Below the pieces are notes generated by a model. It saw only the letters and a list, made by a program, of their open reading frames with translations. It did not search any database and was not told the origin of the DNA. From the NCBI RefSeq assembly GCF_039555335.1, contig NC_092628.1, forward strand, positions 68,204,292 to 68,268,291: DNA of 64,000 bases. Direction: 5' to 3'. Origin of the DNA: Amphiura filiformis. Taxonomy: Eukaryota > Echinodermata > Ophiuroidea > Amphilepidida > Amphiuridae. Shown here piece after piece: positions 13,401 to 23,224 of the stretch. Numbering within the stretch: position 1 is the first letter of the stretch; the number at the start of each line of letters is the position of its first letter. A program made the translations under genes and the position numbers.

Positions 13401-16400
13401 AAATCAGTCGATAAAGTCTAGTCCATCCACCACATTGAATGGTGGGCTGCACTTATGCCCAAATATGTCACTTGCCAATCAATAATGACCCACTTGAAAT
13501 CCCCTGACTCTCTCCACTGACCAAAGTTATGGATAGATTTGGGAGTTGTTTTTGCTGTTATCTGTCATTTACATATCAGGTAGGTACGACCATTTGCAGA
13601 TGCCCCACCTACTCGGTTTTTAGCCTACATGTAATGTATACATTATTCTTGATTGACAGCAAGTACAAACAATATCCTTTAAGTGGTTTAGTTTTAATGC
13701 CCTTCGGAATAGAGCGGTCCATAAAATGAGTGATAGTCACTAAAAGTTGCTCTTCCATGCCGTGCTCTTCCTTACTAAAACACAAAAGTACGACATGATG
13801 CAGTCATGTCTACAGTAGAATTCAATTCGACCTTTGCAGGACTCAAACCCCATTAAAAGCTATTAAACCAAGATAACACTCATTGAAAACAGCTCAACTG
13901 ATTAAATCATATCTTCTCTGGTTAAATACACACATCATATGTTTTACACGTACAATGGAGCAATGCGCTGGGATTATAGTTTCAGTTGGGTGAACGATTA
14001 TAAAGCGAGCGCTAGAGAACAATTCTGTATGGTCTTTGTTTACGAAATGAGACAATACGTGCTTATTGTTAACCAGCGTTCTTGAAAATGAGAAACATGG
14101 TGGTTTGCAGACTTAACACGGTTTGGAAATAATTTCTTCATATTTTTGGTGTTATCTGTCGTTTACATATCCTTCCTAAAACACCAAAGTACGAATATTT
14201 CCAAACATCTAAATTAGCTAAAAATTTAGGACATGTTACAAAACTATATTGTCTAGAATTTTAGAAGAGTACTTTTAATATTGGCCGGTTATTTTTCACA
14301 CAGCGACGTTAACTAGGCAATGTACTATTACCTATAACATTAACTAAAACACCAAAGTACGAATATTTCCAAACATCTAAATTAGCTAGAAATTTAGGAC
14401 ATGTTACAAAACTATATTTTCTAGAACTTTAGAAGAGTACTTTTAATATTGGCCGGTTATTTTTCACACAGCGACGTTAACTAGGCATATCCCCATACTT
14501 TTAACGTACGCTATTTGTAGAGGTCACGCGTCAATGGGAAAGAGCACTGTGTATTATGTATAGGAAAACGGACAGTAACTGCAGTATGAATATTTCCAAA
14601 CATCTAAATTAGCTACAAATTTAGGACATGTTACAAAACTATATTTTCTAGAATTCCAGAGAGTACAAAAAATATTGGCCGGTTAGTTTACACACAGTGA
14701 CGTTAACTAGGCAATGCCCTATACCTCTAACATACACTGTCTGTAGAGGTCACACGTCAATGGTGAGAGCACTGTGTATTGTGTATAGGAAAATGGACAG
14801 TAACTACAGTATGAAGTTGTCACCTACATTAATAAGTATAATGTAAAAAATAAAGACAGGCATTGAGGGTACAATCATTATTTTGAACAACGTTTGCCAA
14901 TAATCGTGTAGACTAATCTTAAGGGGGTACTACACCCCTGTGGTAAATTTGTGACTATTTTTTTATTTTTCTCAAAAATTAATAACACACTGGTAACAAA
15001 AGTTATGTATATTATTGGGGCAAGAAAAATCCAATTACTACACTGAAATTTCAGTGAATCAAGACAAGCGGTTCAGTAAATATGATAGGAAATGAGGTAC
15101 ATCCTAGCGGTACCTCATTTTCTATCACAAGTATCAAACTGCTTGTCTTGGGTCACTGAAATTCCAGTGTAGTAATTGGATTCCTTGCCTCTATAATATA
15201 CATAACGTTTGTTACCAGGGTGTAATTAGTTTTGGAGAAAAATGCAAAAATAGTCACAAATTTATTGAGGGGTGTAGTACCCCCTTAACCCATTTCAGCA
15301 ACAGCAAGTAAAATAAAATACAATACACGGTATAATGGTGGGTCAAAATACCTTTGACGATAATAGTAGAGAAGCCACTTTGTGGATACATATGGGGTCC
15401 CGTGCATCAGTTTTGGACAAAGGTGCCAGCTGGGTTAGAATAAACCTTTTTATACTCAGACCCAGAATGACATACATTTGATTGGTGCGCCCGCAGCCCT
15501 GGGTCTATGTCATGGTATTATTTTTAAGTCTCTCAAAATTGCCACCTTTTTATAAAAAAAATTACATAGCTGAAGTATATAATATGCAGAAATGCTATGT
15601 TTACCTATCAGCATTATCAGTGCAATTTCAGACTTGTTCTTACCATGATTACATGGAAGGTACACAATACTAACTAGTTCTCTAAGTATTGTAGAACTTC
15701 ATTGATACCGCAATGTAATTTCGACTACTAAGTATACTAATTGATATATTTTGTACTTTCTGAATACCAGTGGCTTCGAGTCTGTACATTGCCGTTGGTG
15801 TAGGCGTTGGATCAGTTGTTATTTTCATCATTGCTATTATTGTAGTCATCGTATGTTGTCAAAGGAGGTCATATGGTCTCAACCGTAAACAGAGGTAACC
15901 AGTGGTATATTTTACATCAAACAAAAGATAATTAGGCCTACACATATCCATAATTACACATATCCTTTCTTTCTGTTCCTAATCTCAAAGCGTGCACCAA
16001 CATAATTTGTGCATTATACAAAAGCCGGTATTGACGATTCATGTCGTACTATCAAACTACTGAGTTCAGAGCAGCCTCTACAAACCCCATGTACCGGAAT
16101 TTAAAACAAAGGGGATCTAAAACCCACTTAAAGGAATAGTGCAGGCATAGATATTTAAGCGTCATACCGAATAAATATTGACTGATTACGACTTCCTCCT
16201 GCTCATTCTGATTTAAACATTTCTGGCATCCCCCTGAACTTTGTTGATGAAGCTAAAATCTTAGGCGTGTGGATCCAAAATGATCTCCGTTGGAATAAAA
16301 ACATCTCCCAGATCACATCAAAAGCAAACCGAAAACTATACATGCGGCGCATGCTGAAAAAAATTGGCTTTAATGAAGATGAGTTGGTCACCGTATACAA

Positions 16401-19400
16401 AGGCTACATTCGGCCTCTTTTAGAATATGCTGATGTAGCCTGGCACTCCTCACTCTCTGAGTCAGAGTATATAGTGCCCTGGAAAGGCTACAACGTCGTG
16501 CATGCAGGATTACGCTGGGCCAAAATTTCACCTCCTATGCTGAGGCCTTGCGGACTTGCGAGCTTGAGTCCCTGTTTGATAGGAGAGAGAACCATTGTCG
16601 CAGGTTTGCCGAAGGGCTTGCCAACTCATCGCGTACCAATGATCTTCTCCCCCCTACCAGACAGGCGAGTCATGCTCGCAAACTCCGCAATGCCCATCAC
16701 TACTCCCAGCTGCGTTTCAGAACATCCCGCTTCAAAAACAGCCCCATCCCCTATTTCGTTGATGTATTAAACAAGTAGCGCGCCGTTTTTATTCGGGTTT
16801 TCCTGCATGCACGCACATTTCAGCTTTTATATTTATTTATTGTGCAATAATAGTGAGAATTTATCGTATTTAGGGGCCTACTTGTGTCTGCCATTTTATG
16901 TTATTTTATATTATATTTTTTTCACTCATATTTATTATATTGCTTTTACTCTGTACATTGACATGTAATTTGACCTTCGGGTCACAATATGTTGGTTTTA
17001 ATAAATATACTTGAATACATGTTATACCGGTATGCACTTCAATTGGAAGATCGCATATTTGTTGTCCTTTCTTTGGTATAATCATTTTTATGTGTGTTAA
17101 AATTTCAAATGGGTAGGGGAACCACAAAAGTTTATTGGTCAAACAGATGTAAATCATTATCATTGCATATACCTCAAATCTGCCCTTTCCTATTTTTTTA
17201 GGGATACGGAAAATGGAGACCTTTCTCTACCAGATATGGTTGACAACACCGAATACACCAGTAAGTATCTTTGAAAAAAAGAAACAAAATGTGGAAAATA
17301 AATAAAATAGATACCAATCCTTAAATGCACATTCATGCCCCCGATTGACATCCGTGATTGGAGGGGAAAACATTGTTTGGGGTTTTGTTGATTGCGTGGG
17401 GTGGGTCAATCTTGACTTTACATGTGTTCATATGTCAACAAAGATTTATTTTTGTAAGGATATCCTGAGACAGGAAAGAGCACTTTTATATCAATTTTGC
17501 TTTATATACGCACATCAAATATAGCAGCACAGTGAAAGATGTTTGGGGAATTGGTGTTTGTGGGGTGTGTGTGTGGGGGTGCGTTTGTAAATGCCGTCTA
17601 ACGAGGACCTACATATGGATACACACCGTAAAACGAGGACACACCTCCAAACGAGGACGTCCTCGTTTTGAAACTATGCCCAGGATGACGTAAATGATGC
17701 ATCATGCAAATATGCATATAAGATAGCATATAAGATAGGTCCCCCATAGCGGGTATAGGACGGGTCTCAGTTGGATAGTAAGTTGCCTGGTGTGTTTGCG
17801 TGAGGTCCACGGTGTGTCGATTAAAAACGGGTGTGTAAGTCCTCGGTTAGATCCTTCTAAAGTCGAGGTCCTCGTTTGAACGTATTTACAAACAGGGGTG
17901 TGTATGTATGGGATGGAGTGTATGTGGGGGTGGGGGGTGTGGGGGTGTGTGGGTGGGTGGTGATTGTGTATGTATTATGTATATGTGTTAGTGTGTAGTT
18001 TGTGGGGGTGAGCATATTTGTGTGTTCATTATCATCACGAGTACATTTTGTGAGGATATCCTGAGACAGGAAAGAGCACTTTACTATCAAATTTGCTTTA
18101 TTCACACATCAAATATAGCAGGATAGTGAGAAATGTTTGGTGAATTGGTGTTTGTGGTAGCTATTACGCAAATAAACTGTATATATTTTGTAACAATTTT
18201 TAACATAGATTTTCGTTTCTATATCAAATTATTTATCTTTTTCTGCTTTTTTGTGGTCATTTTTATTCTATAAACTGTACATTTGTGGCAAAATTGAGGG
18301 CGCTATTTACATATATTTTAAATTTAAATTAACCAAATAATATGAGTTATACCTAACATTTCATGATAAAAAGTGTTTGGAAAATCCCCTTGTCATTTGT
18401 AAGTCTTTTGGCTGATGTTCTAATATCATTATACAAGTGTTTACCCTTGTAAAGATGCAAACAAGATTTAAGATAAATAGCGCCATCATTGTTCAACTTT
18501 TCTTTAAAATGACCCCGTTTTACAAAGGCTACCATCAAACAACCGGCCAGGTGCAGGGTGTGTGAGGATGGGATGGTATGTGTGGTTAGTGGTAGTGGCG
18601 TGAAGATCCGTTTGTGAGCGTGTTTGTGCATGCTCATTTGTCATCATAACATCACAAGAATTAGTTTTATGTGTGCGTATTATGAAGAGCTTTGTTGCAA
18701 TTGACGCCCTTACATCTACTTTTTGACTTTGAGTATGACTTGTTCTAGTTGGTTCAATTTGGGTTCGGATAAAGTGTTGATGAATAGAAACTAAAAGAAT
18801 AGGTTTGGTACAATTTTCAAGCCTTCCTATTTATTTTATTATTTATTTTATTATTTATTTTATATCGCGCCTTTTGTGGATGCAAGGGCTTTTGCAACAA
18901 AATAAATTTACCCCTTTTCTAGAAACCACCTTTGCAATCAAATTTGAGCCCATTTGTTTGCACTACTTTATGTAATTTGACTAATGGTTTCAAAATCAAA
19001 AAGAAAATTTGAAATATCTCATTTACTTTTTTAATTATGAATTTTCAATTAAATCCGGCAAAATGCCATTTTTGAGTATTTCCGAAGCTACAACTTTTGT
19101 TAACTATATACAATAATGTTTTTCAAGCATAGTGACTCCAAAACAGTTCCTTTTGGTTTTAATAGTTAAAGAACATTCCAGGCTTCTATTATACATCAAA
19201 AAAGTATTTTCCTAAAATTTTATATTCATTTTAAGTTCAGATTTTCGAAATTTCCCTAAAATTTCCCAAATGGGAAATACGCGTACGATATCTCCGGAAG
19301 GGAAGATGGTATGAAGGTCAAACAGCCACCAAAATGTGTACTTTTACCCACACTATAATGTCATGCCAATAACTCAATTTCAGCCAGAGGTGGATATAAG

Positions 19401-22306
19401 GGCTTTTGCAACAGAGCTCTTTATATGTGGTAGTGGTATTATGGGGGTAGATCCGTTTGTGAGTATGATAGTGTGTTCATTTGTCATCACAAGTTAATTT
19501 TTGTAAGGATATCCTGAGACAGGAAGAAACACTTTAATATTTCCTCTATTCACCAATCAAATACAACAGGACAGTGAATTGTGTTTCGTGCAGCTGTGTA
19601 TATGGGGTGTGGGGTGTGGTTGTGTGATTTGTGGGGTGAGGGGTGGGGTAAATGGGTGCGAGTATAATGTAATGTAATGGGGTAGATCGGTTTGAGAGTA
19701 GTTGTGTGTTCATTGTAAACACGAGTACATTTTGTAAGGATATCCTGAGACAGGAAAGAGCACTTTACTATCAAAGTTGCATTATTCATACATCATGAAA
19801 AGCTATGAAAGACGTTTCGTGTATCTGTATGTTTGAATATGTGGAGGTGCATGGATGTGGATATGTAGTGTGTATTGGTGTGGGAATGCGTATATGTGGT
19901 ATTGGTATTATGGGGGTAGATCGGGTTGTGAGTATGTTTGTGTGTTCATTGTCATCAGGAGAACATTTTGTGAGGATATCCTGAGACAGGAAAGAGCACT
20001 TTACTATCAAATTTGCTCTATTCGCACACCAACTTTAACGGGACAGTGAAAGATGGTTTTTGCAGCTGTGTATATGCGGTACGGGATGAGAGGTGTGGGG
20101 TGAGGGCGGGGTGGATGGGTTTTGCGTATATGTATTGTAATGGGGGTAGATCGGTTTGAGAGTGGTAGTGTGTTCATCGTCATGTGCTTTTATTTTGTAA
20201 AGATATCATGAACCAGGAAAGAGCACTTTACTAAGTTGCATTATTCACACATCAAATATATGTGCTTTTATTTTGTAAAGATATCATGAACCAGGAAAGA
20301 GCACTTTACTAAGTTGCATTATTCACACATCAAATATAGTAGCACAGTGAAAGATTTTTCGTGCATCTGTATGTGGGTGTGGAGGATTTGGGGGGGGGTG
20401 GTGCATGGATGTGAATCTTTGATTGCATAGGGCTATGGGTGTGCGTATAATGTGGTAGTGGTATCATGGGTGTAGGTCGGTTGGGAGTACGTTTTTGTAT
20501 TCATTTGTCATCACAATTTAAATATACTAGCGGTCACCCGTCTTTCGCGGTTCGTGACAATTTTACAAATTTATGCATCACTACCATCCAAGTTTTAATT
20601 TTATTGCGAACAATTTTATCAACTACCTTATTTATTACCGATTGATTATTCACATATAGCAAGACATTGAAAGTAACAGTGGGGTGGGGTGTGGTGGGTG
20701 TGTAGGGGTGTATGGATGTGGGTATGGAGTACCGGTATGTATTGTTGTGGGTATGCGTAAGGGTGGTTGTGGTATGGGGTAGGTCGGGTTGTGTGCATGT
20801 TTGTTCACTTGTCATCACAAATATATTTTTGTAAGGATACCATGAGACAGGAAAGAGCACTTTACAACAAAAGTTGCATTATTCACATATTATATATGGC
20901 AGCATAGTGAAAGATGTTCCGAGCAGCTGTATATGCGTATGTGTACACTTGAGATACTCCCCCCCCCCCCCCTGTGTGGGGTGTGTGCGGGTCAGGGGCA
21001 GTCCACGGTGGGGTGTGTATTTTGATGAAGTCCATGGTTTGATAGTAAAATATGGGTCCACGTTTGCGGACTTTTTGTTGTTGTTTGTTTCGGACCTCAG
21101 TTGACACGTCTTTAGTCGGCATTTTTTACCTAGCTCTGAAATACCTTTTATCATTAAAAATCTGTTTCTGTGGTCGTATAGCTGCGACGGAGAGGGCGGT
21201 AAGGAAAGGTTGTGCATATGTAATTAAAAAGGTTTGAGAATTGTTTTTTATGTTGCTCGTTTCAAAAACACGGGAAACACGATTCCTTTAAAAAGGAATA
21301 CAAAAGACAGCCTTCAACAACATTCTTTGCCTTTCTTGCTGTTGTTGTTGTTGTTGTTGCTGTTGTTATTTTTTAAATAAACATATGCATTTCGTAGCTA
21401 GGTAATGATACTTTATTTATACATACATAATTGTGTCCTGGTATCTGAGCAATATGTACGAGAAAATTGCTTAAATTCTTTCAGATTATTGCAATGAATA
21501 TGATGGATTTAGATGTAAGATTTTGAAGAGTGTGCGTTTATTAATATTAAAAAAAGTAACAACGTTCGTGTTTCCTGCTTGTAGGTGTAGCTGTTCAAAA
21601 TGGAGCAACAGATTCTAAGACACCTGTCTATGCCAAACCCAATAAAGGCAATCGTCAAACAAACTCTAGTACTGATGATAGTGGCTACGAGAAAGCACCT
21701 GCCGCAAAACCACGGAATTCCGGTTATGAAGAAGCTACTCTATCTCCCATACCACGATTGGACAACTACGAGAAGGAACCTCCTGCCACTCCACCAAGAC
21801 CACGCTCTGCTGTACGTACATCAACCCCAGCCGCTGGGTATGAAGAGGCTAACCTCATAACGCCACGCGTGGATTCAACTGGATATGAAGACTCAACTCT
21901 CACAGGCACCAAAGACAACTTCAAGACACCAGCAGGTCATTCGACGGGCTACGAAGACAACTTTGTCACACCTGCTACGGGAATGAAGGATACGAGTAGC
22001 GGATATGAGGACAACTTTGTGACACCCAGGGGAGGCTCTGGGTATGAAGATAATTTTGTGACACCTCACACTGGGATTAAAGAATCGGTTAAATATGACC
22101 ACTTGAAGCGTAAGATTGATTTAGATGACACCCATAATTCTGATAGTAATTTAGATGTAGGAGGAGCCGATGGGTATGGTGAAATACGAAAACAATCTGA
22201 GCTGGTAGATGCAGAAGAGTATCAACATCTGAGTCATGATAAAAACCCTAGCAGCGCCGAGCCTGGATATGGGAAGCTTAGAAAAGACAAACAGGATAAA
22301 TCATAA
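7374..22306 (+). CDS. Novel single-pass receptor-like protein with tyrosine-motif tail
   Basis: Ten exons join with compatible phases: 7374-7444, 9729-9907, 10273-10330, 10947-11017, 11485-11728, 12398-12421, 12829-12884, 15771-15894, 17202-17260, 21585-22306. The coding total is 1608 nt, encoding 535 residues plus a stop. Residues 1-23 form a signal peptide. Residues 24-215 are a Cys-containing ectodomain, and 216-234 a Thr-rich stalk with possible N-glycosylation. Residues 240-264 are the membrane span, followed by CCQRR as a stop-transfer. Residues 265-535 form a cytosolic tail with 14-15 tyrosines. Eight GY[ED]-type units (Y330-Y449) include three copies of GYEDNFVTP. Then come four YxxL/I motifs: Y466, with Val at -2 (ITIM consensus), Y493 (DGYGEI, hemITAM-like), Y508 and Y524. 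Phosphotyrosine signalling through SH2 partners is inferred from these motifs. The ectodomain matches no family I can name. A possible AATAAA lies at 22892. The exon chain is by splice signals only; no transcript was available. Confidence 0.75.
8152..8832. mobile_element. CCCAGCAAACAC-type MITE, right end decayed (intron 1)
   Basis: Begins CCCAGCAAACACAAAAACG and parallels 57957-58646 throughout (ATGTCGGGTTATATAAA, CACTACAACAATATTTT, GACAACCTTTTATAACC). The right terminus is mutated to GTCGAAAACGCTAGGTGTAT instead of ending in TTTGCTGGG. An internal second CCCAGCAAACACA at about 8412 suggests a dimeric structure. Confidence 0.75.
8916..9299. mobile_element. Fold-back element with G-rich interior (intron 1)
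   Basis: Inverted termini of about 38 bp (8916-8960, GGGGACGTGCAATAATTATG; 9255-9299) flank a G-rich interior with degenerate repeats of TTTTTGGCAGG.CGAAAG.GG. A related terminus, GGGACTGTGCAATAATAATG, occurs at 63611. No coding sequence. Confidence 0.65.
9374..9555. repeat. (CTT)n trinucleotide tract, about 180 bp
   Basis: Nearly pure TTC/GAA repeat of about 60 units with a few CTC interruptions near both ends, in intron 1 of the receptor-like gene about 170 bp before exon 2. Long GAA/TTC tracts are known to form triplex DNA. The Ser-, Arg- and Glu-homopolymer frames here are artefacts. Confidence 0.95.
9729..9907 (+). CDS. Receptor-like gene, exon 2 (ectodomain)
   Basis: Acceptor TTTCCAACAG, donor GATG/GTAATT. 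Encodes residues 24-83, with C27, C50, C52 and C69 and an aromatic-acidic stretch CVFFFEDTDADF. The frame is open across the whole exon and matches the incoming phase. Some similarity to exon 5 (Cys, Phe and Asp spacing) suggests a duplicated module. Confidence 0.65.
10273..10330 (+). CDS. Receptor-like gene, exon 3
   Basis: A 58-nt exon (acceptor TACTTTCAG, donor GAAGA/GTAAGG) encoding ETRNLFNRNANRLFLTSTEE. Supported by splice signals and by a phase that fits exons 2 and 4. No motif. Confidence 0.55.
10755..10850. repeat. Short direct repeats AATGGTTCTTT..AGAACCTTTTT
   Basis: Two clear copies and one partial of a unit of about 50 bp (ATGGTTCTTT, then CAGAACCTTTTT), which is itself inverted-repeat-like (GGTTCT/AGAACC). 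In intron 3 of the receptor-like gene. Confidence 0.5.
10947..11017 (+). CDS. Receptor-like gene, exon 4
   Basis: A 71-nt exon (acceptor CTTCCTTATAG, donor AAAG/GTCAGT) encoding residues 104-126, ECLENDAHGSTSGIISIGNA and onward. It is required for phase: without it exon 3 would join exon 5 in a frame with an immediate stop. Confidence 0.6.
11485..11728 (+). CDS. Receptor-like gene, exon 5 (ectodomain)
   Basis: The largest ectodomain exon, residues 127-207, with C131, C156, C180 and C194, an NTS glycosylation site at N128 and an acidic segment FEYHDDPLDDDY. Acceptor TTTTTAACAG, donor GCAT/GTAAGA. The internal GATG/GTACAT could be a cryptic donor, but the frame reads on with a sensible Cys-containing sequence. 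Confidence 0.7.
11886..12217. mobile_element. Fold-back element of about 330 bp (intron 5)
   Basis: Long arms: the left begins AGAAAAATAATTATCAAGCA and the right ends with its inverse, TGCTTGATAATTATTTTTCT. Complementarity continues through TTTTATTCG and CGCGATATTCAAAATTCC to a short centre near 12040. A MITE-type hairpin with no coding potential. Confidence 0.8.
12398..12421 (+). CDS. Receptor-like gene, exon 6 (24-nt microexon)
   Basis: A 24-nt exon (acceptor TATTTTTCCAG, donor ACTAG/GTAATC) adding eight residues (INDSRMGT and a shared Arg codon) with an NDS glycosylation site. It is symmetric in phase (2-2), so it could be skipped without breaking the frame. That makes it a candidate alternative cassette exon and also the least certain exon. 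Confidence 0.45.
   Translation, partial: KRFTNGD
12829..12884 (+). CDS. Receptor-like gene, exon 7 (Thr-rich stalk)
   Basis: A 56-nt exon (acceptor CTATTTCCAG, donor CAGA/GTAAGG) encoding RTQTPMTLITTNTTGDADQ. The Thr-rich, probably O- and N-glycosylated stalk directly before the membrane span is typical of type I membrane proteins. Confidence 0.6.
13315..14180. repeat. Degenerate direct duplication
   Basis: ATTCGACCTTTGCAG..CT.AAACC occurs at about 13351 and 13828. TGTTATCTGTC.TTTACATATC occurs at about 13556 and 14150. This suggests an old duplication of about 500 bp in intron 7. Confidence 0.45.
14181..14825. repeat. Tandem repeat, two periods (about 167 and 235 bp)
   Basis: Blocks beginning AGTACGAATATTTCCAAACA recur at about 14188, 14354 and 14584 (the last as AGTATGAATATTTCC). 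The second and third copies carry the additional segment GTAGAGGTCAC.CGTCAATGG..AGAGCACTGTGTATT. Copies are highly similar, so the amplification is fairly recent. Confidence 0.8.
14923..15284. mobile_element. TTAA-flanked palindromic MITE, copy A (intron 7)
   Basis: Nearly perfect inverted halves starting GGGGGTACTACACCCCTGTG and ending in CACAAATTTATTGAGGGGTG followed by TAGTACCCCC. TTAA lies on both sides (14919-14922, 15285-15288). The TTAA target duplication is the hallmark of piggyBac-type insertion. A second copy lies at 42785-43144. Confidence 0.88.
15771..15894 (+). CDS. Receptor-like gene, exon 8 (transmembrane)
   Basis: Acceptor CTGAATACCAG, donor CAGAG/GTAACC. Encodes residues 235-275: a Gly/Val start (IAVGVGVGSVV), then IFIIAIIVVIV, then the cytosolic CCQRRSYGLNRKQR. 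A clear membrane helix with positive residues on the inside. The two cysteines at the inner edge are possible palmitoylation sites. Confidence 0.8.
16194..17015 (+). pseudogene. Non-LTR retrotransposon 3' fragment (CR1/Jockey-like)
   Basis: The C-terminal part of a reverse transcriptase ORF. One frame reads AKILGVWIQNDLRWNKNI, then YKGYIRPLLEYADVAWH, the conserved stretch after the RT palm. After a frameshift near 16490-16540 the frame at 16548-16778 reads LRTCELESLFDRRENHCRRF and ends at a stop at 16776. An A/T-rich 3' region follows, ending AATAAATATACTTGAATAC near 17015. 5'-truncated and frameshifted, so dead. It lies in intron 8 of the receptor-like gene, same strand. Confidence 0.8.
17202..17260 (+). 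CDS. Receptor-like gene, exon 9 (juxtamembrane tail)
   Basis: A 59-nt exon (acceptor TTTTTTTAG, donor CACCA/GTAAGT) encoding DTENGDLSLPDMVDNTEYT. It is acidic with one tyrosine (Y294). Phase 2-in and 1-out link the membrane exon to the tail exon. Confidence 0.65.
18683..19427. mobile_element. Inverted-repeat element inside the repeat field
   Basis: GAAGAGCTTTGTTGCAA..GACGCCCTTAC near 18683 is answered by the inverted ATAAGGGCTTTTGCAACAGAGCTC near 19400. The interior includes TTATTTTATTATTTATTTTA (18830-18862) and another GCAAGGGCTTTTGCAAC. Probably an element that split the surrounding tandem array. Confidence 0.55.
20520..20570. other. Possible Helentron-like terminus
   Basis: ATACTAGCGGTCACCCGTCT resembles the inverted right end (TACTAGTTCACCCGTTGC) of the element at 29519-30781. 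Short, so only suggestive. Confidence 0.25.
21338..21372. repeat. (GTT)n microsatellite
   Basis: CTGTTGTTGTTGTTGTTGTTGC-type tract about 215 bp upstream of the last exon of the receptor-like gene. Confidence 0.85.
21585..22306 (+). CDS. Receptor-like gene, exon 10 (tyrosine-motif tail)
   Basis: The terminal exon, acceptor CCTGCTTGTAG, stop TAA at 22304-22306. Residues 296-535 are hydrophilic and low in Cys. Repeats of the form [SAT]GYE[DEK] occur at Y330, Y343, Y381, Y396, Y418, Y436 and Y449, plus DNYEKEP at Y357. YDHL, YGEI, YQHL and YGKL follow at 466, 493, 508 and 524. PxxP-rich stretches (ATPPRPR) could bind SH3 domains. The frame is open for 240 codons. Confidence 0.88.
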
Positions 22307-22918
22307 TATATTTAGAGTTTAGACATTTTTTGACAATTTTTGACCAATTTTGTCAAATCTTAAAAGTCACTCCCCTTCATTACCCCCTGAAAAGTCCCGC
22401 TACCTCTATTTCTAAAGAAAAATTTAAATTTAAATTTAGACATATCGAGATATTTTATGTTCACAGGGGTTATATTATAACATTTTAAGCAATAGCTTTT
22501 AACTGAGACTTCATGTATATTAGGCGACGAAAAAAAAATGGGCCCAACCGACCCAGATTTTGTGTTGGGAGATTATTTTATGAAATGAATTTAAAAGCAA
22601 CCGTTTTTTGGCCACAGCGGATTTATTTTTCAAGACTATATGAGCTTATATGTTTCAAACTTTTGGCGAGTTTGTAGGAAAAAAACCATCTGCCCGTATA
22701 GAACAGGGTTTGTTCTTCGTCGCCTTTGAATAGTGTCAGATACAGCTATATTGAGCAAGTGTGATAAGTGATGAGATGAGGAGATATTTGGTTTTAAATG
22801 TTTCTTTTTAATTGCGTTGTAAAATGAAACGTTTTGAAGCCTTTTCAAGCCTACAAGACTATTGTTATTACTCAGAAAAGGTATAAATTACAATAAATTA
22901 TAAATATATAATAATCGT
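22307..22918. other. 3' flank of the receptor-like gene
   Basis: Probable 3' UTR and intergenic DNA. The only canonical AATAAA on the sense strand is at 22892-22897. No further coding sequence seen. Confidence 0.4.
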
Positions 22919-23215
22919 GAGAGCACGGTGGCCGAGCGTAACGGGGTCCGACTCATGTTCGGAAGGTTGCGGGTTCGAGCCCCGGCGACGCCATCGTGTT
23001 GTGCCCTTGAGTAAGGCACTTTATCTTGATTACTCCTCTCCACCCAGGTGTATAAATGGGTACAGGCATTCTTAAATACTGGGAAGGTAACAGACTCGCT
23101 GTGGAGGAGGTGTAGCGATCCCCCTATAGCAACATTACATGGAGGAGTCTGGCCCAATCGCCAATGAAAGATAGATGGACACTCCGATACAGGATCGTCT
23201 CCTTTACCTTATATA
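22919..23215 (+). mobile_element. tRNA-derived SINE
   Basis: The head (22919-22995) resembles a Leu/Ser-type tRNA: GGTGGCCGAGCG matches the A box and GGTTCGAGCCCC the B box of RNA polymerase III. It is followed by a non-tRNA body with GTGCCCTTGAGTAAGGCACT and AGGTGTATAAATGGGTAC. The body motif resembles a conserved central domain seen in several animal SINEs; I cannot name the family. It directly precedes the LINE fragment at 23225. Confidence 0.75.
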
Positions 23216-23224
23216 ATAAAGCAG

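Larger units (their letters stand above)
17440..20880. repeat. Repeat field with GATATCCTGAGACAGGAAAG core (intron 9)
   Basis: At least eight copies of a core containing GGATATCCTGAGACAGGAAA followed by GAGCACTTTA, at about 17458, 18054, 19507, 19738, 19974, 20203, 20279 and 20836. The downstream flank ATTCACACATCAAATATAGC recurs with them, separated by GT-rich, GGGGTGTG-like spacers. Three spacings are about 230 bp; others contain insertions. The copies at 20203 and 20279 are a recent 76-bp duplication. Small open frames here are spurious. Confidence 0.85.

Noticed and set aside
21893-22102. Antisense frame in the receptor tail exon
   Set aside because: Shadow of the sense repeat coding sequence.
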